Positions 51,524 to 60,667 of a stretch of 64,000 nucleotides of DNA are shown here, in pieces. Under the pieces are notes generated by a model. The model was not told the DNA's origin, made no database searches, and was given only the letters and a program-made list of their open reading frames with translations. How positions within the stretch are numbered: position 1 is the stretch's first letter; every line of letters starts with the position of its first letter. Location: contig JADIZB010000004.1 of assembly GCA_016705005.1 (NCBI GenBank), positions 186,001 through 250,000 of the forward strand. The letters run 5' to 3'. The DNA is from Bacteroidales bacterium (lineage in GTDB: Bacteria > Bacteroidota > Bacteroidia > Bacteroidales > Lentimicrobiaceae). Both the position numbers and the translations under genes were made by a program.

Positions 51524-54500
51524 TCATTCCTGCTTCTCCCAGGTAATCGCGGCAATGCGCTTTTTCCCATCCATTTTGATTGAAACAGGCTTCTCAAAAC
51601 GCACATGTTTAAAGTAAGTTGTCCGTTGCACCAGAGGCTGCTGGTCCAGGATCTCCCATTTGATAAACGAACCCGACAATTCCTGCTGAACCGAGAAATA
51701 CCCGACATTCATTGAGGTAACATTATGAAAGAAATGCGAACCAGAACTTGCATCAAGGGGGTAACCTTCAAGGCTTGTTTCAACAATCACCCTTGCCGAA
51801 GAAATCTGGGGCCAGTTGACAGGAATTCCGATCCATTTATCACGCGTTCCCCAGCGGCCGGGACCAATCAGCAAATATTTCCTGTTTTCATGCATCATTT
51901 TCCTGTTCAGCGATTCTATTTCGACTACCATTTCCTCGGTCTTTCTTTTGTCGAAAGCTGATATATCAATGTAAATAACATCGCAGATATCGTTGATGAG
52001 TCCGTTACCCATCCCCTTTTCTGACAAAAGCAATACACTTTCCGGGTCAATGGTTTCAGCGTCGAAACTATAATCCTGCATAGATCCGATCAGCGGTTTT
52101 ATCTGCAGAACATAGAATGATGCCCTGAGATTCTCATCGCGGTTCAGGTCAACTGCGAACTCAATCTCAACCGGAGCACCCATAGCCTCTTTCACTACAT
52201 CCAATACAACATCAATGGCACCGGCAAGTGGTATATAGTTGTATTTCAGTATATTGGAAAAATTGATGATTCGTGGCCCCGATTGGGTAAGCCCGGGAAC
52301 AATTCTGTGATTCTCAAAATCGTAAACAGATGCCAGATGCCTGAGATTCCCATGACGTTCAGCATCATCAATTTCAAGTTTGATAAGACCGGCAGTATCA
52401 CCTTCGAGAAGATTGATCTCTTTTTTATTGAGATCAACGGCGAAGAAATCAACCTGAGAATTTTTAAACTGATCCTGCGGACTATTTATTTCCGTTGAAG
52501 GATATTTTGGTGAAAACCGGTAAGCCTTCTCACCTTCAACCACTTGTTTACCCAAACCCAGTGCAGCAACTGCAAAACCCTCTTCAGGTTTCATGTGAGC
52601 AAAAGGATAATAGTTGTAAGATTGGGCAACACCGCTGATGTGCGGATAATAAACATTCTCGAACCTGTTCCCGACAACTTCCTGTATGATAACAGCCATC
52701 TTTTCCTCTTCGATTTTATAATGGATGGCTTCAATGTAACCTCTGGCGATCTTGGAATAAACTGAAGCGTAAACCAGTTTAATAGCGTCCATGGTCTGCT
52801 GCAAACGCGTGTTAAAATCCGGATCGTTGTTGGGCAGCAGATAAGTCTCAAAAATGCCGGCGAATGGCTGCATCAGTGAATCCTCGAAAAGTCCTGATGA
52901 CCTGATGGCGATGGGATTCGTGATATGTTTCAACAGGATCCTGAGTCGCTTGACAAGAGTTTCGGTAAGGGAAGCGCTCATAAAGAGTTTTTTGATCTCT
53001 TCGTAATCAAGGCTGTTTACGACTTTGTCGTGGAGTTTATTTCTTTCAATAAAGTACTCAAATTCATCCGTACCGATAATTGAAGTTTTGGGTGTGCGGA
53101 TACGGATATTTGGCAATAATTGCTCGAAATCAAAATTATTAATCAGTGTATTGATAAAAGCGAGACCCCTGCCCTTACCTCCAAGCGATCCGGAACTAAG
53201 GCTGACGACGTTGCTTTCATCGAGGATGGCCGATTCCTCAAACGGGATTACCTTGCCCCTGTTCTGTTCATTTCTGAATTGCTGTATTACTTCAATCAGA
53301 TAAGCCCTGAGTTTTGAGGGGCTGTCGAAATCAGTAACCTTGGCTGGATTGATAATTTTAGCAACCTGGATCTCGCCTCGTGCCATCAACCATAAAGAGA
53401 AATGATCCTTCCGGGCATGGTAGATCAGCGATTCATCGGGAATGGTCCTGAGCAGTGATTCAAATTCCTTCAGCGACCTCGCCACGGCAATCTGGCTGCC
53501 TTCATTATCGCGGTAGATAAAATTTCCAAACCCAAGGTAATGGGTTATAAAACTCTTGAAGTCCTGAACAAGAGTTTCAGAATTCTTGTCAATAAATGTA
53601 GTTTTTAGCTGATAAGCCATCCGCGCGTTTTCAGGATCATGCGACTGAATGATGGTAGGTAGTTCCCCGATAAGCTCCCGGGCATATTTCACAAGTTCAA
53701 ATCCCGCCTGACTGTATGCCTTACCATTCTTTTCAAACTTAACATCCGAAATAAGGCACAGCATATTGTCCCTGAACTTATTCAGAATTTCCTTCGCTTC
53801 CTCAATGCTCGATGCCAGCAATATTTTCGGGCGGGCTCGCATTCTGAGAACCTTATAAAGCTCATCGGTACTGACATCCTCGATAATTCTTCTCGTTTGT
53901 TCCAGTACAATGCTGTATAGCAGTGGCAGATAACGCGAATAATACTGCGGTGAGTCCTCAACCAGCAAAATTACCCTCACCAGTCCGACCTTTGTATCGT
54001 TTTCAACATTGATTTTGTCTTCAATATGTTTAATCATGGCAAAGAAGACCTTGGATTCGCCGTTCCATACAAAGATACGGTCAACATTGCGCTTCAGCTT
54101 GTTCTCCATGAAGAACGAAATATCCTTGTTGTTATTCAGCAACAGGAAAATCGGTATATAGGGAAACTCAGCCTTTATTCTTGAGCTGATGGAAAGTGGA
54201 AGGTTTTTCTCAACCCCAACCATGAAAATGATAAAATCAAAATGCTTCGACTGCAACTGTGCAAATATCTCCTCCTCTGAAGAAACACCTGTAATCCTGG
54301 GCAGTGAAGTAAGGCTCAACTGATGATATTCACCCAGCACATGTTCCGAGAAACGACCTTCCTTTTCGATGCTGTAGGCATCGTAAAGATTTGCAACCAG
54401 CAATATTTCCTTCACCTTGAAAGGCATCAGATCATGATACACATCACGGTCATAGTTATTCTTATTGAGAAACCGCTGCAGCAGTTGCTTGCTCGACGTG

Positions 54501-54988
54501 GGCTGCACCTCCTTCTCAGTCTTTTTATCCTCGGCGGCCCATTTTGGATGTGTCTTTCGCAGCAGTTCCCTGGCCTCCTGACTGTTGAGATAGCCCGTAA
54601 TCATGTTGGCCAGGTTGTTGATCAGATGGCGCTCCTCCTTCAGAAAAGGTCCTTCATCCTCGGCAATAAACTCCTTGGTATAGAATATTTCGATGGCCCC
54701 TTTCCGCTCATTGATGGTTTCAAAATGCTGCCGCTGAAGCCACAGGCTCTCCTGGAATCCAACCGACTTATACTCTTTACCTCCGAATTTGATTCTGGCT
54801 GCAGTAAAAGCAGGGTACTGCCATGCTTCCGGGAACATCATTGCCAGTTGCTGGAGGGTTTCATCAATGGGTTTCCCTTCACGCAAAATCTGGGTAGTCT
54901 GGTTTATCGCAGCCAGTTCTTTAAGGCGCTCACCTTGTTCATGCATCAGTTTTCTGATGTCGGGGCTTTTGTCTGTATTATCAGTCAT
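51524..54988 (-). CDS. Receiver-like / PPDK N-terminal (PEP/pyruvate-binding) hybrid protein
   Basis: An 1154-residue cytosolic protein. Residues 1-150 look GAF-like. A receiver-like unit follows at about 190-320 without a clear acceptor. A second receiver spans about 337-485 with Glu344-Asp345, acceptor Asp415 (LISDVKF), Ser449 and Lys468. From about 590 on lies a PPDK/PEP-synthase ATP-grasp domain (SLGGKGRGLAFIN; AIRSSGLFEDS; YVLQIKPL). The phosphohistidine (TSHAA-type) and PEP-binding domains of true dikinases are absent. The C-terminal IGPGRWGTRDKWIGIPV module is not recognised. It is divergent from a response regulator gene. A regulator or kinase-like role is inferred. Confidence 0.75.
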   Translation of the reverse strand: MTDNTDKSPDIRKLMHEQGERLKELAAINQTTQILREGKPIDETLQQLAMMFPEAWQYPAFTAARIKFGGKEYKSVGFQESLWLQRQHFETINERKGAIEIFYTKEFIAEDEGPFLKEERHLINNLANMITGYLNSQEARELLRKTHPKWAAEDKKTEKEVQPTSSKQLLQRFLNKNNYDRDVYHDLMPFKVKEILLVANLYDAYSIEKEGRFSEHVLGEYHQLSLTSLPRITGVSSEEEIFAQLQSKHFDFIIFMVGVEKNLPLSISSRIKAEFPYIPIFLLLNNNKDISFFMENKLKRNVDRIFVWNGESKVFFAMIKHIEDKINVENDTKVGLVRVILLVEDSPQYYSRYLPLLYSIVLEQTRRIIEDVSTDELYKVLRMRARPKILLASSIEEAKEILNKFRDNMLCLISDVKFEKNGKAYSQAGFELVKYARELIGELPTIIQSHDPENARMAYQLKTTFIDKNSETLVQDFKSFITHYLGFGNFIYRDNEGSQIAVARSLKEFESLLRTIPDESLIYHARKDHFSLWLMARGEIQVAKIINPAKVTDFDSPSKLRAYLIEVIQQFRNEQNRGKVIPFEESAILDESNVVSLSSGSLGGKGRGLAFINTLINNFDFEQLLPNIRIRTPKTSIIGTDEFEYFIERNKLHDKVVNSLDYEEIKKLFMSASLTETLVKRLRILLKHITNPIAIRSSGLFEDSLMQPFAGIFETYLLPNNDPDFNTRLQQTMDAIKLVYASVYSKIARGYIEAIHYKIEEEKMAVIIQEVVGNRFENVYYPHISGVAQSYNYYPFAHMKPEEGFAVAALGLGKQVVEGEKAYRFSPKYPSTEINSPQDQFKNSQVDFFAVDLNKKEINLLEGDTAGLIKLEIDDAERHGNLRHLASVYDFENHRIVPGLTQSGPRIINFSNILKYNYIPLAGAIDVVLDVVKEAMGAPVEIEFAVDLNRDENLRASFYVLQIKPLIGSMQDYSFDAETIDPESVLLLSEKGMGNGLINDICDVIYIDISAFDKRKTEEMVVEIESLNRKMMHENRKYLLIGPGRWGTRDKWIGIPVNWPQISSARVIVETSLEGYPLDASSGSHFFHNVTSMNVGYFSVQQELSGSFIKWEILDQQPLVQRTTYFKHVRFEKPVSIKMDGKKRIAAITWEKQE

Positions 54989-55126
54989 ATCAATCTTATT
55001 CTAAACAACGAAATTAAGAAAAGATCAGTAGCTGTGTATTAAACAGGATAAATAGTTCCTCTAAATGACCTTTGATGTTTTGATGAATTAGATTAATTTC
55101 GTCGTCATAAATCCAGTTTTTAAACG

Positions 55127-55786
55127 GTGAATAAAATTGAAGTCATTCTCGTTGACGACCACCATATAGTTTGTGAAGGTATAACTTCGTTATTATCTGA
55201 CAGCCAGAATATTACAGTTATGGGTTGTGTCCGTAACCTTTCTGAGTTACTGATAAAATTAAGGATACTACCCATTCATGTGATATTGCTGAATACTTAT
55301 GAGCCGGGTGATCATGACATTGATATGATCAGGATTATCCAGCGTGAGCATCCCCAGATAAAGATCCTGATCATGGCCATGACGGTCCAGGAAAGCTTTA
55401 TTCTGCGCACACTGAAGGCCGGTGCCAAAGGGTTTCTCAGCAAAGACGCCGACAGGAGCGAGCTGATTGAAGCCATTATGACCGTGCGAAATGGGTATGA
55501 TTACTACAGTAAATCCATCTCAAGCATCATTCTCAAAAAATACCTCGATCAACCTGGAGCTACTTCAGCCATCAGGAATCACCCTACCAGCAACCTGAGC
55601 GACCGTGAAGTCGAAGTGCTGAAATTGTTTGCTGAAAGCTATACCAATAAAGAAATAGCTGAAAAGCTCTTTGTGAGCATCCGGACGGTAGAGTCTCACA
55701 AAAATAACATCATGCGTAAAATCAACCTGAAAACCACGGTTGATATGGTAAAGTTCGCCATTAAGAATAACCTCATAGAAGTCTGA
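55127..55786 (+). CDS. NarL/FixJ-type response regulator with pseudo-receiver
   Basis: A 219-residue protein with a receiver domain and a LuxR-type helix-turn-helix (LSDREVEVLKLFAESYTNKEIAEKL ... SIRTVESHKNNIMRKI, last 65 residues). The receiver keeps Asp10-Asp11, Thr86 and Lys106, but the acceptor position in HVILLNTYEP is Asn56 instead of Asp, so ordinary phosphorylation is impossible. The start is GTG 55127. No histidine kinase lies next to it; its divergent neighbour is the receiver/PPDK-N protein. Confidence 0.88.
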   Translation: MNKIEVILVDDHHIVCEGITSLLSDSQNITVMGCVRNLSELLIKLRILPIHVILLNTYEPGDHDIDMIRIIQREHPQIKILIMAMTVQESFILRTLKAGAKGFLSKDADRSELIEAIMTVRNGYDYYSKSISSIILKKYLDQPGATSAIRNHPTSNLSDREVEVLKLFAESYTNKEIAEKLFVSIRTVESHKNNIMRKINLKTTVDMVKFAIKNNLIEV

Positions 55787-56102
55787 GGAGTGACCGCCTA
55801 CCTCCCCGTCGGGATAGGGAGTTTAAAGAATTTACGATTTACGATTACCAACGGTCTGTTTTTTTTGTCATCGGTGTTCAGTCTGCCATAGATAATGAAT
55901 GAAAATTGATCCCGAAACGAGAAGGAATTATAGATTTCCCACCCCACTTATTGCGAAAATCACCCACCATCTTTGCGTAATTTACTGAATTTGGACGACT
56001 GAGGACAGAAATTCTGTTAATTGCTTGCATAGCTTCGGTTAAGTTTTTCTAATATTGACCCATCATTTCAACCAATCTACTAATTCTAAAAAATTAATTT
56101 TT
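55787..56102 (+). other. Intergenic region upstream of gdhA
   Basis: No gene. It contains a TTTACGATTTACGATT tract at about 55833 as in the gap at 20.6 kb. A CATCTTTG box at 55968-55975 differs from TAnnTTTG in one base and could be the gdhA -7 box. Confidence 0.4.
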
Positions 56103-57455
56103 ATGGCAAACGTTTTTGATCAGAAGCTTAATGATTTTATGGCGAAAGTCATAGCCAAGAATCCGAGTGAATTGGAATTTCATCAGGCAGTGCATGAAGT
56201 GGCTGAATCACTTATCCCGTTTATCGAAGAGCACCCTAAATACAGAGATGCCAAGATACTTGAGCGCATGGCAGAACCCGAAAGAGTTATCCTGTTCCGT
56301 GTCCCATGGCTCGACGATAAAGGTGAAGTTCAGGTTAACCGTGGTTTCCGCATTGAAATGAACAGTGCCATTGGTCCATACAAAGGCGGATTGCGTTTCC
56401 ACCCGACTGTTAACCTTGGTATTCTGAAATTCCTTGCTTTTGAGCAGGTATTGAAAAACAGCCTTACTACTTTGCCTATGGGTGGTGGTAAAGGTGGAAG
56501 TGATTTCGACCCGAAAGGCAAATCAGATAACGAAGTGATGAAATTCACCCAAAGCTTCATGTCAGAACTTTTCCGTCATATCGGTCCTGATACTGACGTT
56601 CCAGCCGGCGACATCGGTGTTGGCGGACGCGAAATCGGATTCATGTTCGGACAGTACAAACGTCTCCGCAACGAGTTTACCGGTGTTTTAACCGGAAAAG
56701 GACGCGAATGGGGTGGAAGTCTTATCCGTCCGGAAGCTACAGGTTACGGTTGTACCTATTTTGCTGAAGAAATGCTGAAAACCAGGAATGACAGTCTGAA
56801 AGGAAAAGTTGTTACTGTTTCGGGATCAGGCAATGTTGCCCAGTATGCTGTTGAAAAAGTTACCCAGCTCGGTGGTAAAGTTGTTACCCTCTCCGATTCA
56901 TCAGGATTCATCCATGATCCTAAAGGCATTGATGCCGACAAACTGGCTTTCATGATGAACCTGAAAAATGTAAAACGCGGAAGAATCAAGGAATATGCCG
57001 ACAAATACGGATGTGAATTCCACGAAGGCAAACGCCCATGGATGATCAAGTGTGATGTTGCCCTGCCTTGCGCTACACAGAATGAAGTCAACGAAGACGA
57101 TGCTAAAACGCTTGTTGCCAACGGTTGTTATGTTGTTTCAGAAGGAGCCAACATGCCTTCAACCCCTGAAGCAGTTGAAGTATACCTCAAGGCTAAAATC
57201 CTTTATGGCCCGGGTAAAGCAGCCAACGCAGGCGGTGTTGCCGTATCAGGTCTTGAAATGACACAAAACTCAATGCGTCTGTCATGGACCCGCGAAGAAG
57301 TTGATGCAAAACTGCACCAGATTATGCGCGACATTCATGAAACATGCGTAAAATACGGAAAAGATGCTGACGGATTTATCAACTACGTAAACGGAGCCAA
57401 CATCGGTGGTTTCGTAAAAGTTGCAGATGCCATGCTTGCACAGGGCCTCGTTTAA
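56103..57455 (+). CDS. gdhA: NADP-type glutamate dehydrogenase
   Basis: A 450-residue hexameric GDH that interconverts 2-oxoglutarate plus ammonium and glutamate. KGGLRFHPTVN, PMGGGKGGSDFDPKGKSD with the catalytic Lys, AGDIGVGGREIG and the nucleotide segment VSGSGNVAQYAVEK are those of the small, NADP-linked bacterial type. The ATG at 56103 gives the expected N-terminus; the frame extends to a TTG at 56055, which I reject. It is strongly coupled in metabolism to the icd-gltA operon. Confidence 0.95.
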   Translation: MANVFDQKLNDFMAKVIAKNPSELEFHQAVHEVAESLIPFIEEHPKYRDAKILERMAEPERVILFRVPWLDDKGEVQVNRGFRIEMNSAIGPYKGGLRFHPTVNLGILKFLAFEQVLKNSLTTLPMGGGKGGSDFDPKGKSDNEVMKFTQSFMSELFRHIGPDTDVPAGDIGVGGREIGFMFGQYKRLRNEFTGVLTGKGREWGGSLIRPEATGYGCTYFAEEMLKTRNDSLKGKVVTVSGSGNVAQYAVEKVTQLGGKVVTLSDSSGFIHDPKGIDADKLAFMMNLKNVKRGRIKEYADKYGCEFHEGKRPWMIKCDVALPCATQNEVNEDDAKTLVANGCYVVSEGANMPSTPEAVEVYLKAKILYGPGKAANAGGVAVSGLEMTQNSMRLSWTREEVDAKLHQIMRDIHETCVKYGKDADGFINYVNGANIGGFVKVADAMLAQGLV

Positions 57456-57481
57456 TCCTGATTCAGATTTTTGTAACAGTG

Positions 57482-57516
57482 AAAAGTCCCGCAGGATGAG
57501 CGGGACTTTTCTTTTT
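57482..57516. terminator. Bidirectional terminator between gdhA and the acpH-like gene
   Basis: AAAAGTCCCGC and GCGGGACTTTT form an 11-base-pair stem with a seven-base loop, followed by CTTTTT on the plus strand. It separates convergent genes. Confidence 0.9.
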
Positions 57517-57535
57517 AAGACCAGCAAGACTATTG

Positions 57536-58132
57536 TTATAAGCCAGTGATAATTTCGTTGCGCACCTTGTTTGAATGCACAATCAGTTCTGGAAAAAAAA
57601 GGCTGAAACAGCTTTCATAATAACCATATTCTTCCCTCAGTTTGTCAGCCGCTGTCTCCATGTTTGAATAAAACGGAGTCCTGCGGGCCATACCGGTCAA
57701 TGCCCGGTTAAGTCCTTCAAAATTCCCATAGTTTCCTAGCCAGTCATGGTTCTGCATATATGGGATCATGTGCAGGGTTCTGGGAGGTAGAATTCGGGAG
57801 GACTCAATAATAATATCGTACATCCGGGATGTAAATGATTTGAGGGGTTCGTTTGACCATGAGTTCCAGTCATTCGATAAAAAATGATCAAAATACATAT
57901 CAACCACTACACCTGCATACTTTCTGAAATCCGGCCTTATCCGCTCTACACACTCCTTTACAACCGGATGATGGTCGGTGAAATCATCGATGGAACGGTG
58001 AAGTGCAATGCCACCCCTTATACCGGGTGAATAGGTCATTACCTTATTGCCTTTGACATGGTCAGCAATAAAATTGCCCAGAATGACTTCCCTGTTGTCG
58101 CCTGAAAGGTATAAATGAGCCAGAAAATTCAT
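57536..58132 (-). CDS. ACP phosphodiesterase-like protein (DUF479)
   Basis: A 198-residue protein. MNFLAHLYLSGDN, LGNFIADHVKGN, GIALHRSIDDFTDHHPVV and VVVDMYFDHFLSNDW are the AcpH hallmarks, with His and Asp residues of its HD-like site. E. coli AcpH removes 4'-phosphopantetheine from acyl carrier protein. The start is the ATG at 58132, not the frame extension to 58204. Activity has not been tested for Bacteroidota members. Confidence 0.85.
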   Translation of the reverse strand: MNFLAHLYLSGDNREVILGNFIADHVKGNKVMTYSPGIRGGIALHRSIDDFTDHHPVVKECVERIRPDFRKYAGVVVDMYFDHFLSNDWNSWSNEPLKSFTSRMYDIIIESSRILPPRTLHMIPYMQNHDWLGNYGNFEGLNRALTGMARRTPFYSNMETAADKLREEYGYYESCFSLFFPELIVHSNKVRNEIITGL

Positions 58133-58152
58133 TAAAACATTAAATAATTTTT

Positions 58153-58160
58153 CAAAAGTA
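58153..58160 (-). promoter_or_regulatory. -7 box of the acpH-like gene
   Basis: Minus-strand TACTTTTG matches TAnnTTTG, 20 bases before the ATG. It lies inside the open frame that extends upstream of that ATG, which supports the shorter start. Confidence 0.5.
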
Positions 58161-58239
58161 GTACATTTAAGAATACATGTGCCTTCATGGAACATCGCCA
58201 TCAACGATAATTTAGAACAATTATAGATAGTTTATGGAC

Positions 58240-58269
58240 TTGGGATGTAATTAAATTTTTATAGTTTTG
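58240..58269 (+). promoter_or_regulatory. Promoter of iorAB
   Basis: TTG (58240-58242), 19 bases, TAGTTTTG (58262-58269). Both elements are complete. The iorA ATG is 62 bases downstream. Confidence 0.7.
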
Positions 58270-58331
58270 TCCGACGGAACTATCCGTAATTTCTTAACCT
58301 ACCCCGTTCATTATTAATTCATTAATAAATC

Positions 58332-59957
58332 ATGCAGAAGTTATTGTTATTAGGCGACGAAGCCATAGCCCAGGGTGCAATTGATGCCGGAATATCAGGT
58401 ATTTATGCTTACCCCGGAACCCCTTCAACAGAGATCACCGAGTATGTGATGCACTCGAAAGAGGCCAAATCGCTGAACATCGTGGCTGCCTGGGGAGCCA
58501 ATGAAAAAACAGCCATGGAAACTGCGCTTGGCATGTCGTATGCCGGAAAACGCGCCATGGTATGCATGAAACATGTCGGGCTGAATGTCGCCGCCGATGC
58601 GTTTGTTAACTCTGCTATTACAGGTGCAAACGGAGGTCTGATAGTTGTTGCTGCCGATGATCCTTCGATGCATTCATCTCAGAATGAGCAGGATTCAAGA
58701 TTTTTTGGAAAATTCGCACTGATGCCTATACTCGAACCCGGCAACCAGCAGGAAGCATACGATATGGTTCATCTTGGGTTTGAGTTGAGCGAAAAATTCC
58801 GGATACCGGTTCTTATGCGTATTACAACCCGCCTTGCGCATTCAAGGTCAGGTGTTGCCCGTCGCGAAGTACGAAAGCAGAATGACCTGAAACTTCCCGA
58901 TAATCTGAAGCAGTTTATTCTGCTGCCTGCCAATGCCCGCCGTCAATACAAAACCCTGCTGAACAACCAGGCATCTTTCATTAAATCATCAGAAGAATCA
59001 CCTTTCAATTACCTGATCGACCACAACGATAAAAAACTTGGAATTATTGCCTGCGGACTTGCCTACAATTATCTGATTGAAAACTTTGAAGATCACAGGG
59101 TGCCACATCCCGTGCTCCGGATCGGACAATACCCGGTACCCGAAAAGATGATCAGAAACATATACAACAGCTGCGACAGCCTTCTGATACTCGAAGATGG
59201 CTATCCTCTTGTTGAGGAACTGCTCCGCGGTTTACTCAATAACGGTAAAACCATTAAAGGCCGCCTCGACGGAACAGTTCCCAGGGATGGCGAACTGAAT
59301 CCCAACATCGTAGCTGTAGCCCTCGGGCTTGCAGATACCCGTGGCCGGGATATCCCTGCACTGGTTACCGGCCGTCCTCCATCACTCTGTAAAGGATGCC
59401 CGCACATTTACAGTTATAATGCTCTGAACGAAGCCCTGTCTGAATTCTACAAAGGAAGGGTTTTCTCAGACATCGGCTGCTACACGCTGGGGGCACTTGA
59501 ACCCTTCGACGCCATCAATTCATGCGTTGATATGGGTGCTTCAATTACCATGGCAAAAGGTGCTGCCGATGCCGGATTAATCCCTTCAGTTGCAGTCATC
59601 GGCGATTCCACATTCACCCATTCGGGTATGACCGGCCTGCTTGATGCAGTCAACGCAGGTTCATCAATTACAGTCATGATACTCGATAATGGAACAACCG
59701 GCATGACCGGAGGTCAGGACTCCGCCGCAGTCGGAAAAATAGAAGACATCTGCCAGGCTCTGGGTGTCAGTAAGGAACATATCAGGATATTAAACCCACT
59801 TCAGAAATACCATGAAGAGAACCTTGCCATCATGAAGGAAGAGATCGACTACAAGGGTGTATCTGTAATTATTCCAAGACGCGAGTGTATCCAGACATTG
59901 ACACGCAGAATGCGGGAAGAAAAGAAAAAACAGGCAACCGAAAAAGCAGAAGCATAA
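58332..59957 (+). CDS. iorA: Indolepyruvate ferredoxin oxidoreductase alpha subunit, without ferredoxin domain
   Basis: A 541-residue thiamine-diphosphate enzyme subunit. It oxidatively decarboxylates aromatic 2-oxoacids to acyl-CoA with ferredoxin as acceptor. GIYAYPGTPSTEITEY and AAWGANEKTAMETALG at the N-terminus, CKGCPH in the middle, and GDSTFTHSGMTGLLDAVN with DNGTTGMTGGQDS (ThDP/Mg binding) are IorA hallmarks. Archaeal IorA is about 600 residues or more with two [4Fe-4S] clusters at the C-terminus; here the protein ends in KKQATEKAEA without the CxxCxxC clusters. iorB follows one base after the stop. Confidence 0.93.
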   Translation: MQKLLLLGDEAIAQGAIDAGISGIYAYPGTPSTEITEYVMHSKEAKSLNIVAAWGANEKTAMETALGMSYAGKRAMVCMKHVGLNVAADAFVNSAITGANGGLIVVAADDPSMHSSQNEQDSRFFGKFALMPILEPGNQQEAYDMVHLGFELSEKFRIPVLMRITTRLAHSRSGVARREVRKQNDLKLPDNLKQFILLPANARRQYKTLLNNQASFIKSSEESPFNYLIDHNDKKLGIIACGLAYNYLIENFEDHRVPHPVLRIGQYPVPEKMIRNIYNSCDSLLILEDGYPLVEELLRGLLNNGKTIKGRLDGTVPRDGELNPNIVAVALGLADTRGRDIPALVTGRPPSLCKGCPHIYSYNALNEALSEFYKGRVFSDIGCYTLGALEPFDAINSCVDMGASITMAKGAADAGLIPSVAVIGDSTFTHSGMTGLLDAVNAGSSITVMILDNGTTGMTGGQDSAAVGKIEDICQALGVSKEHIRILNPLQKYHEENLAIMKEEIDYKGVSVIIPRRECIQTLTRRMREEKKKQATEKAEA

Positions 59958-59958
59958 A

Positions 59959-60543
59959 ATGAAAAAAGACATCATTCTCGCCGGCGTTGGCGGACAAGGT
60001 ATATTATCGATTGCCGCAACGATCGGCACTGCCGCCCTTAAAGCCGGGCTTTTCCTGAAACAGGCCGAAGTACATGGCATGAGCCAGCGTGGAGGCGATG
60101 TTCAGTCAAACCTAAGGATCTCTGATCGCGACATTGCTTCTGACCTTATTCCTTTCGGGAAAGCCGATATGATCATCTCCGTTGAGCCCATGGAATCGCT
60201 CAGGTACCTGCCGATGCTTTCGCCCGAAGGCTGGCTGGTGACCAATACCAAACCATACATCAACATCAGAAATTATCCCGAAATGGATAAACTGATGGCC
60301 GAAATTGAATCCCAGCCCAGGCACATAGCCCTTGATGCCGATGAAATAGCCAGGGAACTCGGCTCCCCGAAGTCAGCCAATATGGTAATCCTCGGTGCTG
60401 CCTCCCCATTTCTGGATATCAGTTTCAAAGAATTGCAGGATGCCATCCGCAATATCTTCAGCAAAAAAGGAGATGAAATTATCCGGGTAAACCTTGATGC
60501 CTTGCAGGCAGGATATGATTTTGCCGGAAAACACATGAATTGA
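59959..60543 (+). CDS. iorB: Indolepyruvate ferredoxin oxidoreductase beta subunit
   Basis: A 194-residue beta subunit of the 2-oxoacid:ferredoxin oxidoreductase gamma-domain family. DIILAGVGGQGILSIAATIGTAAL is the Gly-rich start, followed by EVHGMSQRGGDVQSNLRI and DMIISVEPMESLRYLP, all typical of IorB. It is translated right after iorA. The pair would funnel amino acid carbon from Phe, Tyr and Trp into energy metabolism under low oxygen. Confidence 0.93.
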   Translation: MKKDIILAGVGGQGILSIAATIGTAALKAGLFLKQAEVHGMSQRGGDVQSNLRISDRDIASDLIPFGKADMIISVEPMESLRYLPMLSPEGWLVTNTKPYINIRNYPEMDKLMAEIESQPRHIALDADEIARELGSPKSANMVILGAASPFLDISFKELQDAIRNIFSKKGDEIIRVNLDALQAGYDFAGKHMN

Positions 60544-60667
60544 TCTCAATGGCAATCTGCTCACGCTGATTTCTCAATGAACCAGACTGAAGAGATAAGC
60601 TGAAAACTGTCTGTTTTCAGCAAGGTTCAGTATCAATTTCCGAGAAAGATAGTATGCAATAAAGATT

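Noticed and set aside
54323..55042. 239-codon plus-strand frame opposite the 5' end of the receiver/PPDK-N gene
   Set aside because: It lies fully antisense to a well-supported protein and its product has no family resemblance; it is a shadow frame.
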